From: Candidatus Iainarchaeum sp. | Lineage (GTDB): Archaea; Iainarchaeota; Iainarchaeia; Iainarchaeales; VGJJ01 | Direction of reading: 5' to 3' | DNA length: 64,000 nucleotides | Assembly: GCA_016699555.1 (NCBI GenBank) | Contig: CP064981.1 | Span: 62,001-126,000, forward strand | Shown: positions 28,099-35,680 of the stretch, piece by piece | How positions within the stretch are numbered: the first letter of the stretch is position 1 | Layout of the letters: every line of letters begins with the position of its first letter | The notes under the pieces: model-generated | What the model saw: only the letters and a program-made list of their open reading frames with translations | The model's database searches: none | What the model was told of the DNA's origin: nothing | Program-made: the position numbers and the translations under genes

Positions 28099-28746
28099 GT
28101 GGAACCAAAAAAGAAACCAATCGGGATCGGCGCACTCTATCGCACAGCACTGCGCGAACTCCCGTCATATCGAGAGCGCAATGCACGCGTCATCCAAGCA
28201 CTCGCTAATCCCACGCAAGCGACATCGCGCGCATTATGGAATAACTATGCCATCGTCACTTCTTACCGCGCCGCACGGAGATTCGTGCAACGCTACGAGA
28301 TCCACCGCCAAAACTTCAAAGATCTATTCAGCGCGACGCTGGCGCGATCTATCGAACTATTTCCTGTACTCGCACGACGCCATGCACGCGAACCGATTCA
28401 GCACGTATCAGGAGCGTATTTCCCTTATGTCGTGAATGCCCTAAAAGTGGAGGCACGTAAATTGAAACCATATCGCCAGATGAAGGAGCGCGCCCCAAAG
28501 AAAGTAGGCGTGATTGAAGATCACGTGCACGGCGTCTTGGAAGAGATTCCATTACGGAAGCGCCTGATGGTCGAAGCCTATTACCTACACGGGCTCAATA
28601 CCACTGAAATCGGACGCCTGATGGACATGACGCCCGGCAGCGTACACACTACCCTCTGGAGGATTCGTAAAGAACTGCGCAAAAAAATGCGCGTCATTGA
28701 ACCGCGTAAAACCCTCCGAAGGACCATCCGCGGAAGGCGCCGATAG
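28099..28746 (+). CDS. Sigma-70-region-4-like HTH protein
   Basis: About 215 aa, very basic. The C-terminal part (KRLMVEAYYLHGLNTTEIGR, LMDMTPGSVHTTLWRIRKEL) has the helix-turn-helix pattern of sigma-factor region 4 (L-x-E/T-E-I-x-x-x-x-x-x-x-x-G-S-V-x-x-x-L-x-R-x-R). The preceding helices (NNYAIVTSYRAARRFVQRYE; EPIQHVSGAYFPYVVNALKV) vaguely recall sigma region 2, but I cannot show it. The start is uncertain: the frame is open back to an ATG at 28045 inside nreA, but the TATA-like box favours GTG 28099. Probably a DNA-binding regulator. Confidence 0.58.
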   Translation: MEPKKKPIGIGALYRTALRELPSYRERNARVIQALANPTQATSRALWNNYAIVTSYRAARRFVQRYEIHRQNFKDLFSATLARSIELFPVLARRHAREPIQHVSGAYFPYVVNALKVEARKLKPYRQMKERAPKKVGVIEDHVHGVLEEIPLRKRLMVEAYYLHGLNTTEIGRLMDMTPGSVHTTLWRIRKELRKKMRVIEPRKTLRRTIRGRRR

Positions 28747-28791
28747 CTTGCACGGTATCGCATTAAAACCCTCCCATGCAAGAAATAGCCT

Positions 28792-30729
28792 ATGATTGGC
28801 CAAAACGTCACGCTCACGCTGCCCGACGGCAAGCAATTGGAAGTAGCGCACGGCTCTACGGTACTTGATGCTATTGGGAAAATTGGAAAAAAACTCCAAG
28901 AAGCCGCCATTTCAGCCTCTCTCGACGGGAAAGAAGTCGATTTGACGCACAAAGTCGAAAAAGACGCCAAGCTCGTCGTGCACACATTCGCGAGCGCGGA
29001 AGGAAAAGAAACGTACTGGCATTCGACTTCGCACTTGATGGCCTACGCCATTACCGAGCTATACCCCGGCGCCCAATTCGGCGTCGGCCCCGCCATTGAT
29101 GAAGGATTCTTCTACGATGTCGATTACGAACTGAACTTTACGCCTGAAGACTTGGTCAAAATCGAAAATAAGATGAAAGAACTCGCACAAAAGAATTTTC
29201 CTGTCATCCGACACGAATGGCCCAAGCAAAAGGCTATTGAATTCTTCAAGCAAAATAAGCAACACTACAAAGCGGAATTGATCCAAGAGATCCCGGATGC
29301 GAGCGTTTCCGTCTATGAAGAGGGTGCGTTCAGCGACCTGTGCACCGGCCCCCATGTCACGAGCACGGGAAAAATTGTCGCCATCAAACTCCTCAAGCTC
29401 GCAGGGGCGTATTGGAAAGGGGACGCCAAGAACAAGCAGCTCCAACGCATCTATGGGATCTCATTCCCCACGCAGAAGGAGTTGGACGAATATTCCAAAA
29501 CCCTCGAAGAACGCGAAGCACGCGATCATCGAAAGATCGCAAAAGAGATGAAGATATTCACCTTCAACGAAGACATCGGGATGGGACTGCCGTTATGGTT
29601 ACCCAATGGCGAGCAATTATTCCACACCCTGCAGGAATTCATGCGCCGCGTGGAAGAAGAAGCGGGATACACCTACGTCCGCACTCCCGTGATCACGAAA
29701 GGAAAGATGTACGAACGCACGGGACACATCCCCTACTACAAGGACTCCATGTATGCGCCGATCGAAATCGAGGGAGAAGACTATTACTTGCGCCCCATGA
29801 ACTGCCCCCACCACCATGCCATTTTCTCGGAATTGGTACGCAGCTACAAGCAATTGCCCTTGCGCCTGGCCGAACCCGGAAACGTTTACCGCTTCGAATT
29901 ATCTGGCACGATGCACGGAATCATCCGCACGCGCGGGTTCACGCAGAACGATGCCCACCTCTACATGCGCATGGACCAGCTCGAGGACGAAATCATGGGA
30001 GTGGTGAAACTCAATGAAGCCATCTATGAAAAAGTGGGCGTGAAGAACTATTGGTTCCGCCTTTCGCTTCCCGATTTCGAAGGACACCCAGAAAAGTATA
30101 GCGGAGACCGCGAACGATGGGAAGCGGCGGCCAACGCACTACGCAATGCCATGAAGAAAATGGGCAAACCCTATGTGGAGACCAAAGACGAAGCCGCGTT
30201 CTACGGTCCCAAGATCGACATCCAGACCAAGAACGTGATGGGAAAAGAAGACACCATCGCAACCGTGCAAGTGGATATCTTGGTACCCAAACGCCTCGGA
30301 TTGGACTACATCGACGAGAAAGACGCAAAAGAAGTTCCTGTTGTGATTCACCGCGCCATCCTCGGAAGTTATGAACGCTTCATCGCCTTTCTGTTGGAAC
30401 AAACGATGGGCAAATTCCCACTATGGCTTTCCCCGGTGCAAGTGAAGGTATTGCCACTGAGCGAGAAGTTCAAGGACTATGCGCACGAGATATTCGCCGA
30501 AATGAAACACGCAGGGATCCGCGTGCAATTGGACGATTCGGATGGAACGCTCAATTATCGCATCCGCGAAGCCCAAATGGAAAAAGTCCCCTATATGGTT
30601 ATTGTAGGAGAAAAAGAACAGGCCGCGCAAGCCATCTCCATCCGCACACGCGATGGACAACAAGAGAATGGCATTCCGCGCGTTGATTGGATGAAGCGTC
30701 TCCGACACGAAATTGAAAGCATGAAGTAA
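28792..30729 (+). CDS. thrS: Threonyl-tRNA synthetase, bacterial/eukaryotic type
   Basis: Charges tRNA-Thr. The 645-aa protein has an N-terminal TGS domain (NVTLTLPDGKQLEVAHGSTV), the editing domain with HxxxH (HSTSHLMAYA) and DLCTGPHV, class II motifs (motif 2 FELSGTMHGIIRTRGFTQND), zinc ligands in MNCPHHHAIF, motif 3 and the anticodon-binding domain. The TGS/N2 editing layout is that of bacteria; most archaea carry a different, D-aminoacyl-deacylase-like editing domain. Gain by transfer is likely. TATA-like GCATTAAAACC lies about 27 nt before the ATG. Confidence 0.95.
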   Translation: MIGQNVTLTLPDGKQLEVAHGSTVLDAIGKIGKKLQEAAISASLDGKEVDLTHKVEKDAKLVVHTFASAEGKETYWHSTSHLMAYAITELYPGAQFGVGPAIDEGFFYDVDYELNFTPEDLVKIENKMKELAQKNFPVIRHEWPKQKAIEFFKQNKQHYKAELIQEIPDASVSVYEEGAFSDLCTGPHVTSTGKIVAIKLLKLAGAYWKGDAKNKQLQRIYGISFPTQKELDEYSKTLEEREARDHRKIAKEMKIFTFNEDIGMGLPLWLPNGEQLFHTLQEFMRRVEEEAGYTYVRTPVITKGKMYERTGHIPYYKDSMYAPIEIEGEDYYLRPMNCPHHHAIFSELVRSYKQLPLRLAEPGNVYRFELSGTMHGIIRTRGFTQNDAHLYMRMDQLEDEIMGVVKLNEAIYEKVGVKNYWFRLSLPDFEGHPEKYSGDRERWEAAANALRNAMKKMGKPYVETKDEAAFYGPKIDIQTKNVMGKEDTIATVQVDILVPKRLGLDYIDEKDAKEVPVVIHRAILGSYERFIAFLLEQTMGKFPLWLSPVQVKVLPLSEKFKDYAHEIFAEMKHAGIRVQLDDSDGTLNYRIREAQMEKVPYMVIVGEKEQAAQAISIRTRDGQQENGIPRVDWMKRLRHEIESMK

Positions 30730-30769
30730 CACATCATAGGATTAAAAGCCACGAAAAAAGAGTCCTGGT

Positions 30770-31189
30770 ATGAGGACCATCTATTTGATTGGTTGCGTGA
30801 AGAAAAAAGCAACCATTCCGAGCATTGCACGCCAGTTATATATTTCGCCTTTATTCAAGCTTAGCCTGCGTTATGCCGAAAAACAAAAACCCGATGCGAT
30901 CTACATCCTTTCAGCCATGCATGGGGTCATGGAACTGAATCAAACGATCGCACCCTATAATCAAACCCTTTTGGGCAAAAAAGTAACGGAGCTACACGCT
31001 TGGGGGGCACGTGTAAAGGCACAATTAGAAGCCAAAGCAGACTTGAAAAAAGACCAATTTATTTTTCTGGCTGGCAACAACTACCAATCGGCTTTACGCC
31101 CGCATTTAACACACTGGAATGATCCACTTGCAGGATTAGGTTTAGGAAAACGTTTACACTGGCTAAAGGAGCATACGACTCATGACTAG
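30770..31189 (+). CDS. DUF6884-like protein
   Basis: A 139-aa protein starting IYLIGCVKKK, then ARQLYISPLFKLSLRYAE, IYILSAMHGVMELNQTIAPYN and FLAGNNYQSALRP. This pattern (GC-x-K-K near the start, a Y-x-S-x-x-F segment, the SA-x-H-G-V/L-x-x-x-x-x-x-I-x-P-Y motif) matches the DUF6884 family as I remember it, whose activity is not established. It overlaps the downstream GIY-YIG-like gene by 8 nt, so the two are likely cotranslated. TATA-like GGATTAAAAGCC is about 27 nt upstream. Confidence 0.6.
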   Translation: MRTIYLIGCVKKKATIPSIARQLYISPLFKLSLRYAEKQKPDAIYILSAMHGVMELNQTIAPYNQTLLGKKVTELHAWGARVKAQLEAKADLKKDQFIFLAGNNYQSALRPHLTHWNDPLAGLGLGKRLHWLKEHTTHD

Positions 31190-31814
31190 TTCCTGCGCCC
31201 AATTGCACAAATGGATCGCCACATTTCCTGTGCATGGGTTTCCATTTAATGCCCAGGCAATTCCGATGAACGGAATATACGTGCTATTCGAGCAAGGAGA
31301 ACTAGCCCATGGATGGAACCGAATCGTCCGCGTGGGAACACATACGGGCAATAATCAGTTACCCTCCCGCCTCTGGCAGCATTTCGAGAATGAAAATAAG
31401 GATCGTAGCATTTTCAGAAAAAATATCGGAAGATGCTTCTTGAACCAAGCACACGACCCTTATTTGGAAAAATGGGAATGGGACCTCACCACCAAAAAAG
31501 CAAAAGAGAAGTACACCGAACTCATTGATGCTAAAAAACAAGACCAACTCGAGAAAAGGATTTCTGCATACTTCCAAACCAACTTCCGATTTGTCGTATT
31601 CGAAGTAAATGATGCATCAAAACGTTTGGAACTCGAATCCAAGTTGCTTTCAACGATTGTGCAATGCGAAGAGTGCCATCCGTCCCAGCAATGGCTTGGA
31701 AATAGTTCTCCTATTGCAAAAATAAAAGAAAATGGGATATGGAACGTGCAGGGATGTAACGGTCAGCCACTGAATGAAAATGATTGGATTTTTCTGAACA
31801 CCATCAAAGAATAG
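31182..31814 (+). CDS. GIY-YIG-like nuclease-domain protein
   Basis: A 210-aa protein. Residues about 29-55 (NGIYVLFEQGE ... RIVRVGTHTG) follow the GIY-YIG core layout (GIYVLFE and RVGTHT), followed by SRLWQHF with the expected Arg/His and by a helical middle region. The catalytic Glu cannot be placed with certainty; VNDASKRLELESKLLSTI is a candidate. It is coupled to the DUF6884-like gene upstream and converges with a DNA methyltransferase gene (stop codons adjacent). A restriction or defence role is possible but unproven. Confidence 0.55.
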   Translation: MTSSCAQLHKWIATFPVHGFPFNAQAIPMNGIYVLFEQGELAHGWNRIVRVGTHTGNNQLPSRLWQHFENENKDRSIFRKNIGRCFLNQAHDPYLEKWEWDLTTKKAKEKYTELIDAKKQDQLEKRISAYFQTNFRFVVFEVNDASKRLELESKLLSTIVQCEECHPSQQWLGNSSPIAKIKENGIWNVQGCNGQPLNENDWIFLNTIKE

Positions 31815-32948
31815 TTATTTTTTTAACACAAAAACTCTTTCATTCACTTTTCCCACGAAACCAGAGTTGCGTTGGTAGCAGTCAATCGTTCGCGCAATCA
31901 GATTTTCTTCCAGTTCAAATCCTTGCTCCACACCTAATTCAATCAACAGCTCATCGCTCTTCACCACGCGATCGGGAAAGCAACCGCCCGCGACGTTGAT
32001 GACGGCCTTTCCTCCCACTTTCAGAACGCGGTGCATTTGTTTGAGAGACTTTTCCATGTCAGAGAGATAGGCATCCACAATGGGCAAGTCGCTCTCCCCT
32101 TGCGCGGCTACGTCTTTCCCCACGAACGAACGCAGCTGGGTCTTGGGCTCTTCGAAGAATAGAGCTAATTCCAACTTATACGCGCTCGCGTATTCGATCT
32201 TGTTGAGATAAGGAGGAGAAGTGATGATGCCTCCGATGGAGTCGCTCGCGATGTGCTTCAATTGACGCGCATCGTCATCTAAAATTTGGGGTTCCGGCCC
32301 TTGTTGTTCGGTTTTTTTGAGATCTTTCAGCATCAATTCCAGTTTCTGCAACCAAAATTTCTTGATGGGCTTGTAACCTTTGTTTTCTTTTGAGTTGCGC
32401 AAGGAAGCACCCATTCGTTCGACATTGCTCGCGCGTAGGGTGGAATCGATCAATGCCAAATACGCAAGCTCTTGCAGGGGATTCTTCTTCATCTCTTGCT
32501 CCACGAATTTCTTCACAACCAAAAGCTCACGAAACGTTTGGTTGTGGAAGCGCTTTGCGGTCCAGGAATCCACGCGTCCTTCACGCGGAAAATCCAATTT
32601 CACTTTTTTCAATTCCGCAAATGCGTCCTGCAACTTTTCAATGTCATAATTGCGCGTCTTGGTTTCGGAAACGAATCGCGCCAAAGGCGAAACATCACAA
32701 CCGATGGCATCGAATCCATTTTCTTTGGCGGCGAGCAGCGTCGTTCCAACGCCGCAAAAGGGATCCAAGATAGGCCCTTCAATCCCATATTTTTGCACGC
32801 ACATCTCAACGAAGGCCTTGGAATAGCCCTCACGATAGTAGAACCAGCGGTGGATGGGAATGTTCTTGTTAGGAGAAAAAGTAATCATCTCATGCAAGGG
32901 AACGTTTAGAGTATCGGAGTGGCTTTTGTCATGATAACGCGGGCGCAT
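31815..32948 (-). CDS. DNA methyltransferase, N4-cytosine/N6-adenine type
   Basis: A 377-aa methylase. Motif I-like ILDPFCGVGTTLLAAKENGF (about residues 59-78) and the catalytic GGIITSPPYLNKIEYASAYK (TSPPY) are clear; TSPPY favours N4-cytosine. Motif I precedes the SPPY motif with about 170 residues between, an alpha-type order. SSH-type restriction genes are absent, but a GIY-YIG-like/DUF6884-like pair is adjacent and convergent. I use the ATG at 32948 because a TATA-like element at 32972-32978 lies about 27 nt upstream; the frame is open to 32963. An RNA substrate cannot be excluded. Confidence 0.8.
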   Translation of the reverse strand: MRPRYHDKSHSDTLNVPLHEMITFSPNKNIPIHRWFYYREGYSKAFVEMCVQKYGIEGPILDPFCGVGTTLLAAKENGFDAIGCDVSPLARFVSETKTRNYDIEKLQDAFAELKKVKLDFPREGRVDSWTAKRFHNQTFRELLVVKKFVEQEMKKNPLQELAYLALIDSTLRASNVERMGASLRNSKENKGYKPIKKFWLQKLELMLKDLKKTEQQGPEPQILDDDARQLKHIASDSIGGIITSPPYLNKIEYASAYKLELALFFEEPKTQLRSFVGKDVAAQGESDLPIVDAYLSDMEKSLKQMHRVLKVGGKAVINVAGGCFPDRVVKSDELLIELGVEQGFELEENLIARTIDCYQRNSGFVGKVNERVFVLKK

Positions 32949-32970
32949 ACACTCAAACCCCAAACCACGG

Positions 32971-32995
32971 GCTTAAAACCCTTTTAGGGGAATTC
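32971..32995 (+). promoter_or_regulatory. Promoter block of tRNA-Val (GCTTAAAACC ... GGAATTC)
   Basis: GCTTAAAACC followed after about 8 nt by GGGGAATTC. The same pair of blocks occurs 19 nt apart before tRNA-Gly(GCC) (35117) and tRNA-Gly(TCC) (36200). GCTTAAAA fits a TATA box and GAATTC would be near the transcription start. Read on the other strand the box lies 27 nt before the methyltransferase ATG. Confidence 0.5.
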
Positions 32996-33020
32996 TTGGT
33001 ATTCGTTAGGCCGGCCTACT

Positions 33021-33077
33021 GCGGTTCTGCAAGGAACCGCTAACGTAGTCCTTCGAGGCGGCCTGCCGAAACAGGCC
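33021..33077. repeat. Hairpin pair with CGAGG linker, leader of tRNA-Val
   Basis: The first hairpin has arms GCGGTTC and GAACCGC (33021-33040). The linker ends CTTCGAGGC, and a second hairpin has arms GGCCTG and CAGGCC around CCGAAA (33060-33077). The last four bases of the second hairpin are the first four bases of tRNA-Val, so the two structures are mutually exclusive. Confidence 0.6.
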
Positions 33078-33145
33078 CTGTGGTCTAACGGCTAGGATAG
33101 TTCCCTTACACGGATCGGGCGGCAGTTCGACTCTGCCCAGGGCCA
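33074..33145 (+). tRNA. tRNA-Val (anticodon TAC)
   Basis: Acceptor GGCCCTG pairs with CAGGGCC, discriminator A. The D arm carries AACGGCTA; the anticodon loop is CTTACAC (TAC at 33109-33111) with one T-T mismatch in the stem. The T arm GGCAG/CTGCC encloses TTCGACT. There is no encoded CCA and no intron. The 3' end (33131-33147) is repeated 101 bp downstream. Confidence 0.9.
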
Positions 33146-33248
33146 CTCCGCTTCCGATCGGAGGCACCGGTATTGAGGTACAACACCGTTGTACCTCGCC
33201 TTTGACGCATGTTTCTCAAACATGCTTCTGGCTCTGCCCGGGGCCACT
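33131..33248 (+). repeat. Duplicated tRNA-Val 3' end flanking a small hairpin insert
   Basis: The 17-bp CTCTGCCC[A/G]GGGCCACT occurs at 33131-33147 (the tRNA 3' end) and again at 33232-33248 with one change. The 84 bp between hold two perfect hairpins: arms GAGGTACAAC and GTTGTACCTC (33175-33197), and arms GCATGTTT and AAACATGC (33207-33225). The second copy lacks the rest of a tRNA. Confidence 0.75.
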
Positions 33249-33298
33249 TCCATAATCGGCAAATCGCTTAAATACCAAAAACAAATGAAATCAATATC

Positions 33299-33814
33299 AT
33301 GCGCACCCCACGGAGCAAACTCCGGACACGAATGTTTGGGCAAATCCGAAAGGCGCGCCCAGTTAGAAGATTCGCTCTCCTTGCCAAAGATGCCCACCGC
33401 TTTGCCGACTTACGAAGGGGAATGGCTTTCGAAACAGAGGCAGAAAAGATCAACAAAGGCATGCTGAACGCCTACCAACTCATCGCCCGCGAGAGATGGC
33501 GACACACGACACGGCCGACAACCAATGGAGAGATAAAATCGAGTGTGATTGTCCCATCCGCATTGGTCATCGGAATAAGCCATGGACAAGAGTCGCGAAT
33601 CCAACCATATGAATTGCACGTTGCCAAAGAGATTAATTATCGGTTCTTGAAGCCCGTGCACTTGGGAGATGCCATCAGGACACGCATACGCATTACGCGA
33701 TTAGAAAATAATCCCGACCGCGAATACGGATATGCATGGGTGAGACGCGAAATCATCAATCAGCACAATGAAGTCGTGTATCGTGCCAACGCCAAATTGC
33801 TGATAAAAAAATGA
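33299..33814 (+). CDS. MaoC-like hot-dog-fold protein
   Basis: A 171-aa protein. The C-terminal two thirds (SSVIVPSALVIGISHGQE; INYRFLKPVHLGDAIRTRIRITRLE; YGYAWVRREIINQHNEVVYRANAKLLIK) match the strand pattern of MaoC-like dehydratases, which hydrate enoyl-thioesters. The usual catalytic Asp-His pair is not evident, so it may be a non-catalytic or divergent member. The N-terminal 40 residues are Arg-rich. TATA-like GCTTAAATACC lies about 28 nt before the ATG at 33299. Confidence 0.55.
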   Translation: MRTPRSKLRTRMFGQIRKARPVRRFALLAKDAHRFADLRRGMAFETEAEKINKGMLNAYQLIARERWRHTTRPTTNGEIKSSVIVPSALVIGISHGQESRIQPYELHVAKEINYRFLKPVHLGDAIRTRIRITRLENNPDREYGYAWVRREIINQHNEVVYRANAKLLIKK

Positions 33815-33933
33815 CTGCAACAAACGATTCTCCGTCAATCGACTAATTTTCCCTTGGGGCGGTCTTTATATTCTGGGTTTTTTTGCTTAGTTCAACAAAA
33901 CGGCAGCAATGCCACAAAAGGAGTTGGAGTAAA

Positions 33934-34128
33934 ATGGCAAAAGATCACGACGGCGTATGCGGAATGCACCTCTGCGGAAAATGCACCTGGATGGTGTTGG
34001 TCTTCGGAATCATCTTCCTTATCGCGGGATTAGGATTGTACAGCGCTGCCTGGTTCAACGGCTGGACCATTTTGGGAGCGTTCCTCGCATTGTGGGGACT
34101 AATGCCCATGATGGGAAAAGGAATGTAA
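33934..34128 (+). CDS. Small two-TM membrane protein with N-terminal cysteines
   Basis: A 64-aa protein starting MAKDHDGVCGMHLCGKCTW, followed by two membrane segments (MVLVFGIIFLIAGLGLY; TILGAFLALWGLMPMM). The ATG at 33934 has a GGAGT site 5 nt upstream. The CxxxxCxxC cluster next to the membrane could bind metal; this is inference. A hairpin pair follows 4 nt after the stop codon. Confidence 0.6.
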   Translation: MAKDHDGVCGMHLCGKCTWMVLVFGIIFLIAGLGLYSAAWFNGWTILGAFLALWGLMPMMGKGM

Positions 34129-34132
34129 GTCA

Positions 34133-34190
34133 GTCCAGTTTCGATTGGACCAACCGAGGACGGATGCCGGCTCCGGCCAGCATCCCTCGG
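34133..34190 (+). terminator. Hairpin pair with CGAGGA linker, likely transcript end
   Basis: The first hairpin has arms GTCCAG and TTGGAC around TTTCGA (34133-34150). After CAAC comes CGAGGACGGATGC, pairing with GCATCCCTCGG (34154-34190), then CCCTATTTTTA. It is the same two-hairpin design as the tRNA-Gly leaders, but here after a protein gene and followed by a T-run. Confidence 0.5.
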
Positions 34191-34238
34191 TCCCTATTTT
34201 TATCCACCCATTATATTTCCCGATTCTTTCTCTGGTGC

Positions 34239-34427
34239 ATGACCGAAGAAGCGCCTAAAAAAAAGGCCATCATCGAGGTGCTCATGGAAGGGCCGGCAGG
34301 AGAGCTCTATTTCCAGCCCGTCGAAGCGGACCCCGAACATCTCGAGGAACTCATCGCCGCTACCACTAATTCCATGATCAAGCACAACTTGGAAGAGCAA
34401 CTAAAGAAATTGAAAAAGTTAAAATAG
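34239..34427 (+). CDS. Small acidic/Lys-rich hypothetical protein
   Basis: A 62-aa protein, MTEEAPKKKAIIEVLMEG at the start and a helical, Leu/Lys-rich end (EEQLKKLKKLK). No family recognised. A TATA-like TTATATTT about 27 nt before the ATG supports expression as a leaderless mRNA. Confidence 0.5.
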   Translation: MTEEAPKKKAIIEVLMEGPAGELYFQPVEADPEHLEELIAATTNSMIKHNLEEQLKKLKKLK

Positions 34428-34447
34428 CTCAACCGCATTGGACTGGT

Positions 34448-35110
34448 ATGACCATCACATCACCTACCGACGCTCGAAAAGTCATGAATACGATTATTGC
34501 ATTATGGAAAGATCCACGCGACCCAATCCCTTCAGTCGATACCATCGAACGCGCTCTCCGAGCCAAACGACTGCGAATCCCTAGCTTAGCCGTGCGATCC
34601 ATCCTCAGACGCACGCAAGAGGCGCTAGGAGCATATCGGCACCAAGGAGGGGCTGGAGTCACCAGGGTATTCGAACACGAACCTGAATTAGTCATATTGG
34701 CTCTCCAGAGTAGATTTGCGGAACTCTATGATAACCACAAGAAAGCCCGCGAGCGACCCGCTCCAGCGACTCCCAAACCAGTATACACTCCAACGACGCT
34801 GCCAGAAAAAATCGCCAAGACCCTAGCAAAAGTCGAGTACGCGGCCCCCATGACCGCGGATGATGTGAAATTTTTGAAGCGCATCATGAACGCACACAAA
34901 AAAGGCGGAGACGATCCGCTCGCACGGGAAATCGCAAGCGACCTCCATCTCCAAAGAAGGATCAGCAACGCGAGCGACACAATCCAACAACGACGCCGCG
35001 CGGCCATCTTGAAAGCCAGACCCGCAATCAGAACGGAAAAACCAACCCCATCCCCAAAAGCCACTCGCCCACGAACACCTGCATCCCGTCCGAAAAAACG
35101 CAGACCCTGA
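34448..35110 (+). CDS. Basic hypothetical protein
   Basis: A 220-aa protein with a helical N-terminal region (DARKVMNTIIALWKDP; VRSILRRTQEALGAYRHQGG) that could form a winged-helix-like unit, and a Pro/Arg/Lys-rich disordered C-terminus (TPSPKATRPRTPASRPKKRRP). It starts 20 nt after the preceding small gene. The composition suggests nucleic-acid binding; no family recognised. Confidence 0.5.
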   Translation: MTITSPTDARKVMNTIIALWKDPRDPIPSVDTIERALRAKRLRIPSLAVRSILRRTQEALGAYRHQGGAGVTRVFEHEPELVILALQSRFAELYDNHKKARERPAPATPKPVYTPTTLPEKIAKTLAKVEYAAPMTADDVKFLKRIMNAHKKGGDDPLAREIASDLHLQRRISNASDTIQQRRRAAILKARPAIRTEKPTPSPKATRPRTPASRPKKRRP

Positions 35111-35116
35111 AGCACG

Positions 35117-35262
35117 GCTTAAAAACCATCTCTAGGCGAATTCCTAGTAGTCATTTTGATGGAACTTTCTCAAAGTTTCCACGGGCCAGTTTCGGCTGGC
35201 CACAATGAGGACAGGTATTTCAGCGGAAATACCTGGTTTGATGAACCTTTGTCAAAAGGTTC
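35117..35262 (+). promoter_or_regulatory. Promoter and structured leader of tRNA-Gly(GCC)
   Basis: GCTTAAAAACC (35117) and GCGAATTC (35136) form the same block as before tRNA-Gly(TCC), with identical 19-nt spacing. The leader then holds hairpin A (arms GGCCAG/CTGGCC around TTTCGG, 35184-35201), the linker CACAATGAGGA, hairpin B (arms CAGGTATTTC/GAAATACCTG, 35212-35235) and hairpin C (arms GAACCTTT/AAAGGTTC, 35243-35262). Hairpin C ends one base before the tRNA. Confidence 0.6.
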
Positions 35263-35263
35263 T

Positions 35264-35335
35264 GCGGGTGTAGTCTAGTGGTTAGGATGGAACCTTGCCA
35301 AGGTTTCGACCCGGGTTCAAATCCCGGCGCCCGCA
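35264..35335 (+). tRNA. tRNA-Gly (anticodon GCC)
   Basis: Acceptor GCGGGTG/CGCCCGC with one G-T pair, discriminator A. Anticodon stem GAACC/GGTTT, loop TTGCCAA giving GCC. T arm CCGGG/CCCGG around TTCAAAT. No intron, no encoded CCA. It reads GGC and GGT codons. Confidence 0.95.
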
Positions 35336-35444
35336 TCTGAACTCCTTTTCTTTTTAGAAAAAAGAAAAGTAGACTCCCAGTCAAAAGAAAAACAGGGGTA
35401 TCGCACGCGATACCCGTAATCGAGGAGGCCTGCCGAAACAGGCC
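35331..35444 (+). repeat. 114-bp perfect repeat after tRNA-Gly(GCC), copy 1
   Basis: Identical over 114 bp to 36413-36526, which lies after tRNA-Gly(TCC). It starts within the last tRNA bases (CCGCATCT) and contains three hairpins: arms CTTTTCTTTTT/AAAAAGAAAAG (35345-35369), GGGTATCGC/GCGATACCC (35396-35415), then CGAGGA and GGCCTG/CAGGCC around CCGAAA (35427-35444). No ORF. Confidence 0.9.
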
Positions 35445-35680
35445 GTTCCGAATCAAGCGTTCAATCGCGAACGATTGGATTCTCATCCCAAAAAGGGAAT
35501 AACCCCCTCGAACCTACATAGCGCCAGTATCTTCTTGTTCAAGCACATCCTCTCCCCGAAAGACGCACGATGGCGGCTTGCATACACGTATGCCAGGCTC
35601 AAAGAGAAAAAATTGTTTGAACCGTTGAATCTCCATAATGGGGTCATTGCGGTATATGGTTCAAAAACCCACGCGCACCC
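35445..35680. other. Non-coding stretch between repeat copy 1 and the next gene
   Basis: I see no convincing gene. The plus-strand frame from 35475 has no recognisable motif and overlaps the promoter of the gene at 35681 (TATA-like GGTATATGG at about 35651). CGTTC and GAACG segments near 35457-35473 may pair weakly. Confidence 0.4.

Noticed and set aside
33232..33248. Second tRNA-Val downstream of the first
   Set aside because: Only the last 17 bases of the tRNA are present; no D arm, anticodon arm or 5' acceptor strand precedes them.
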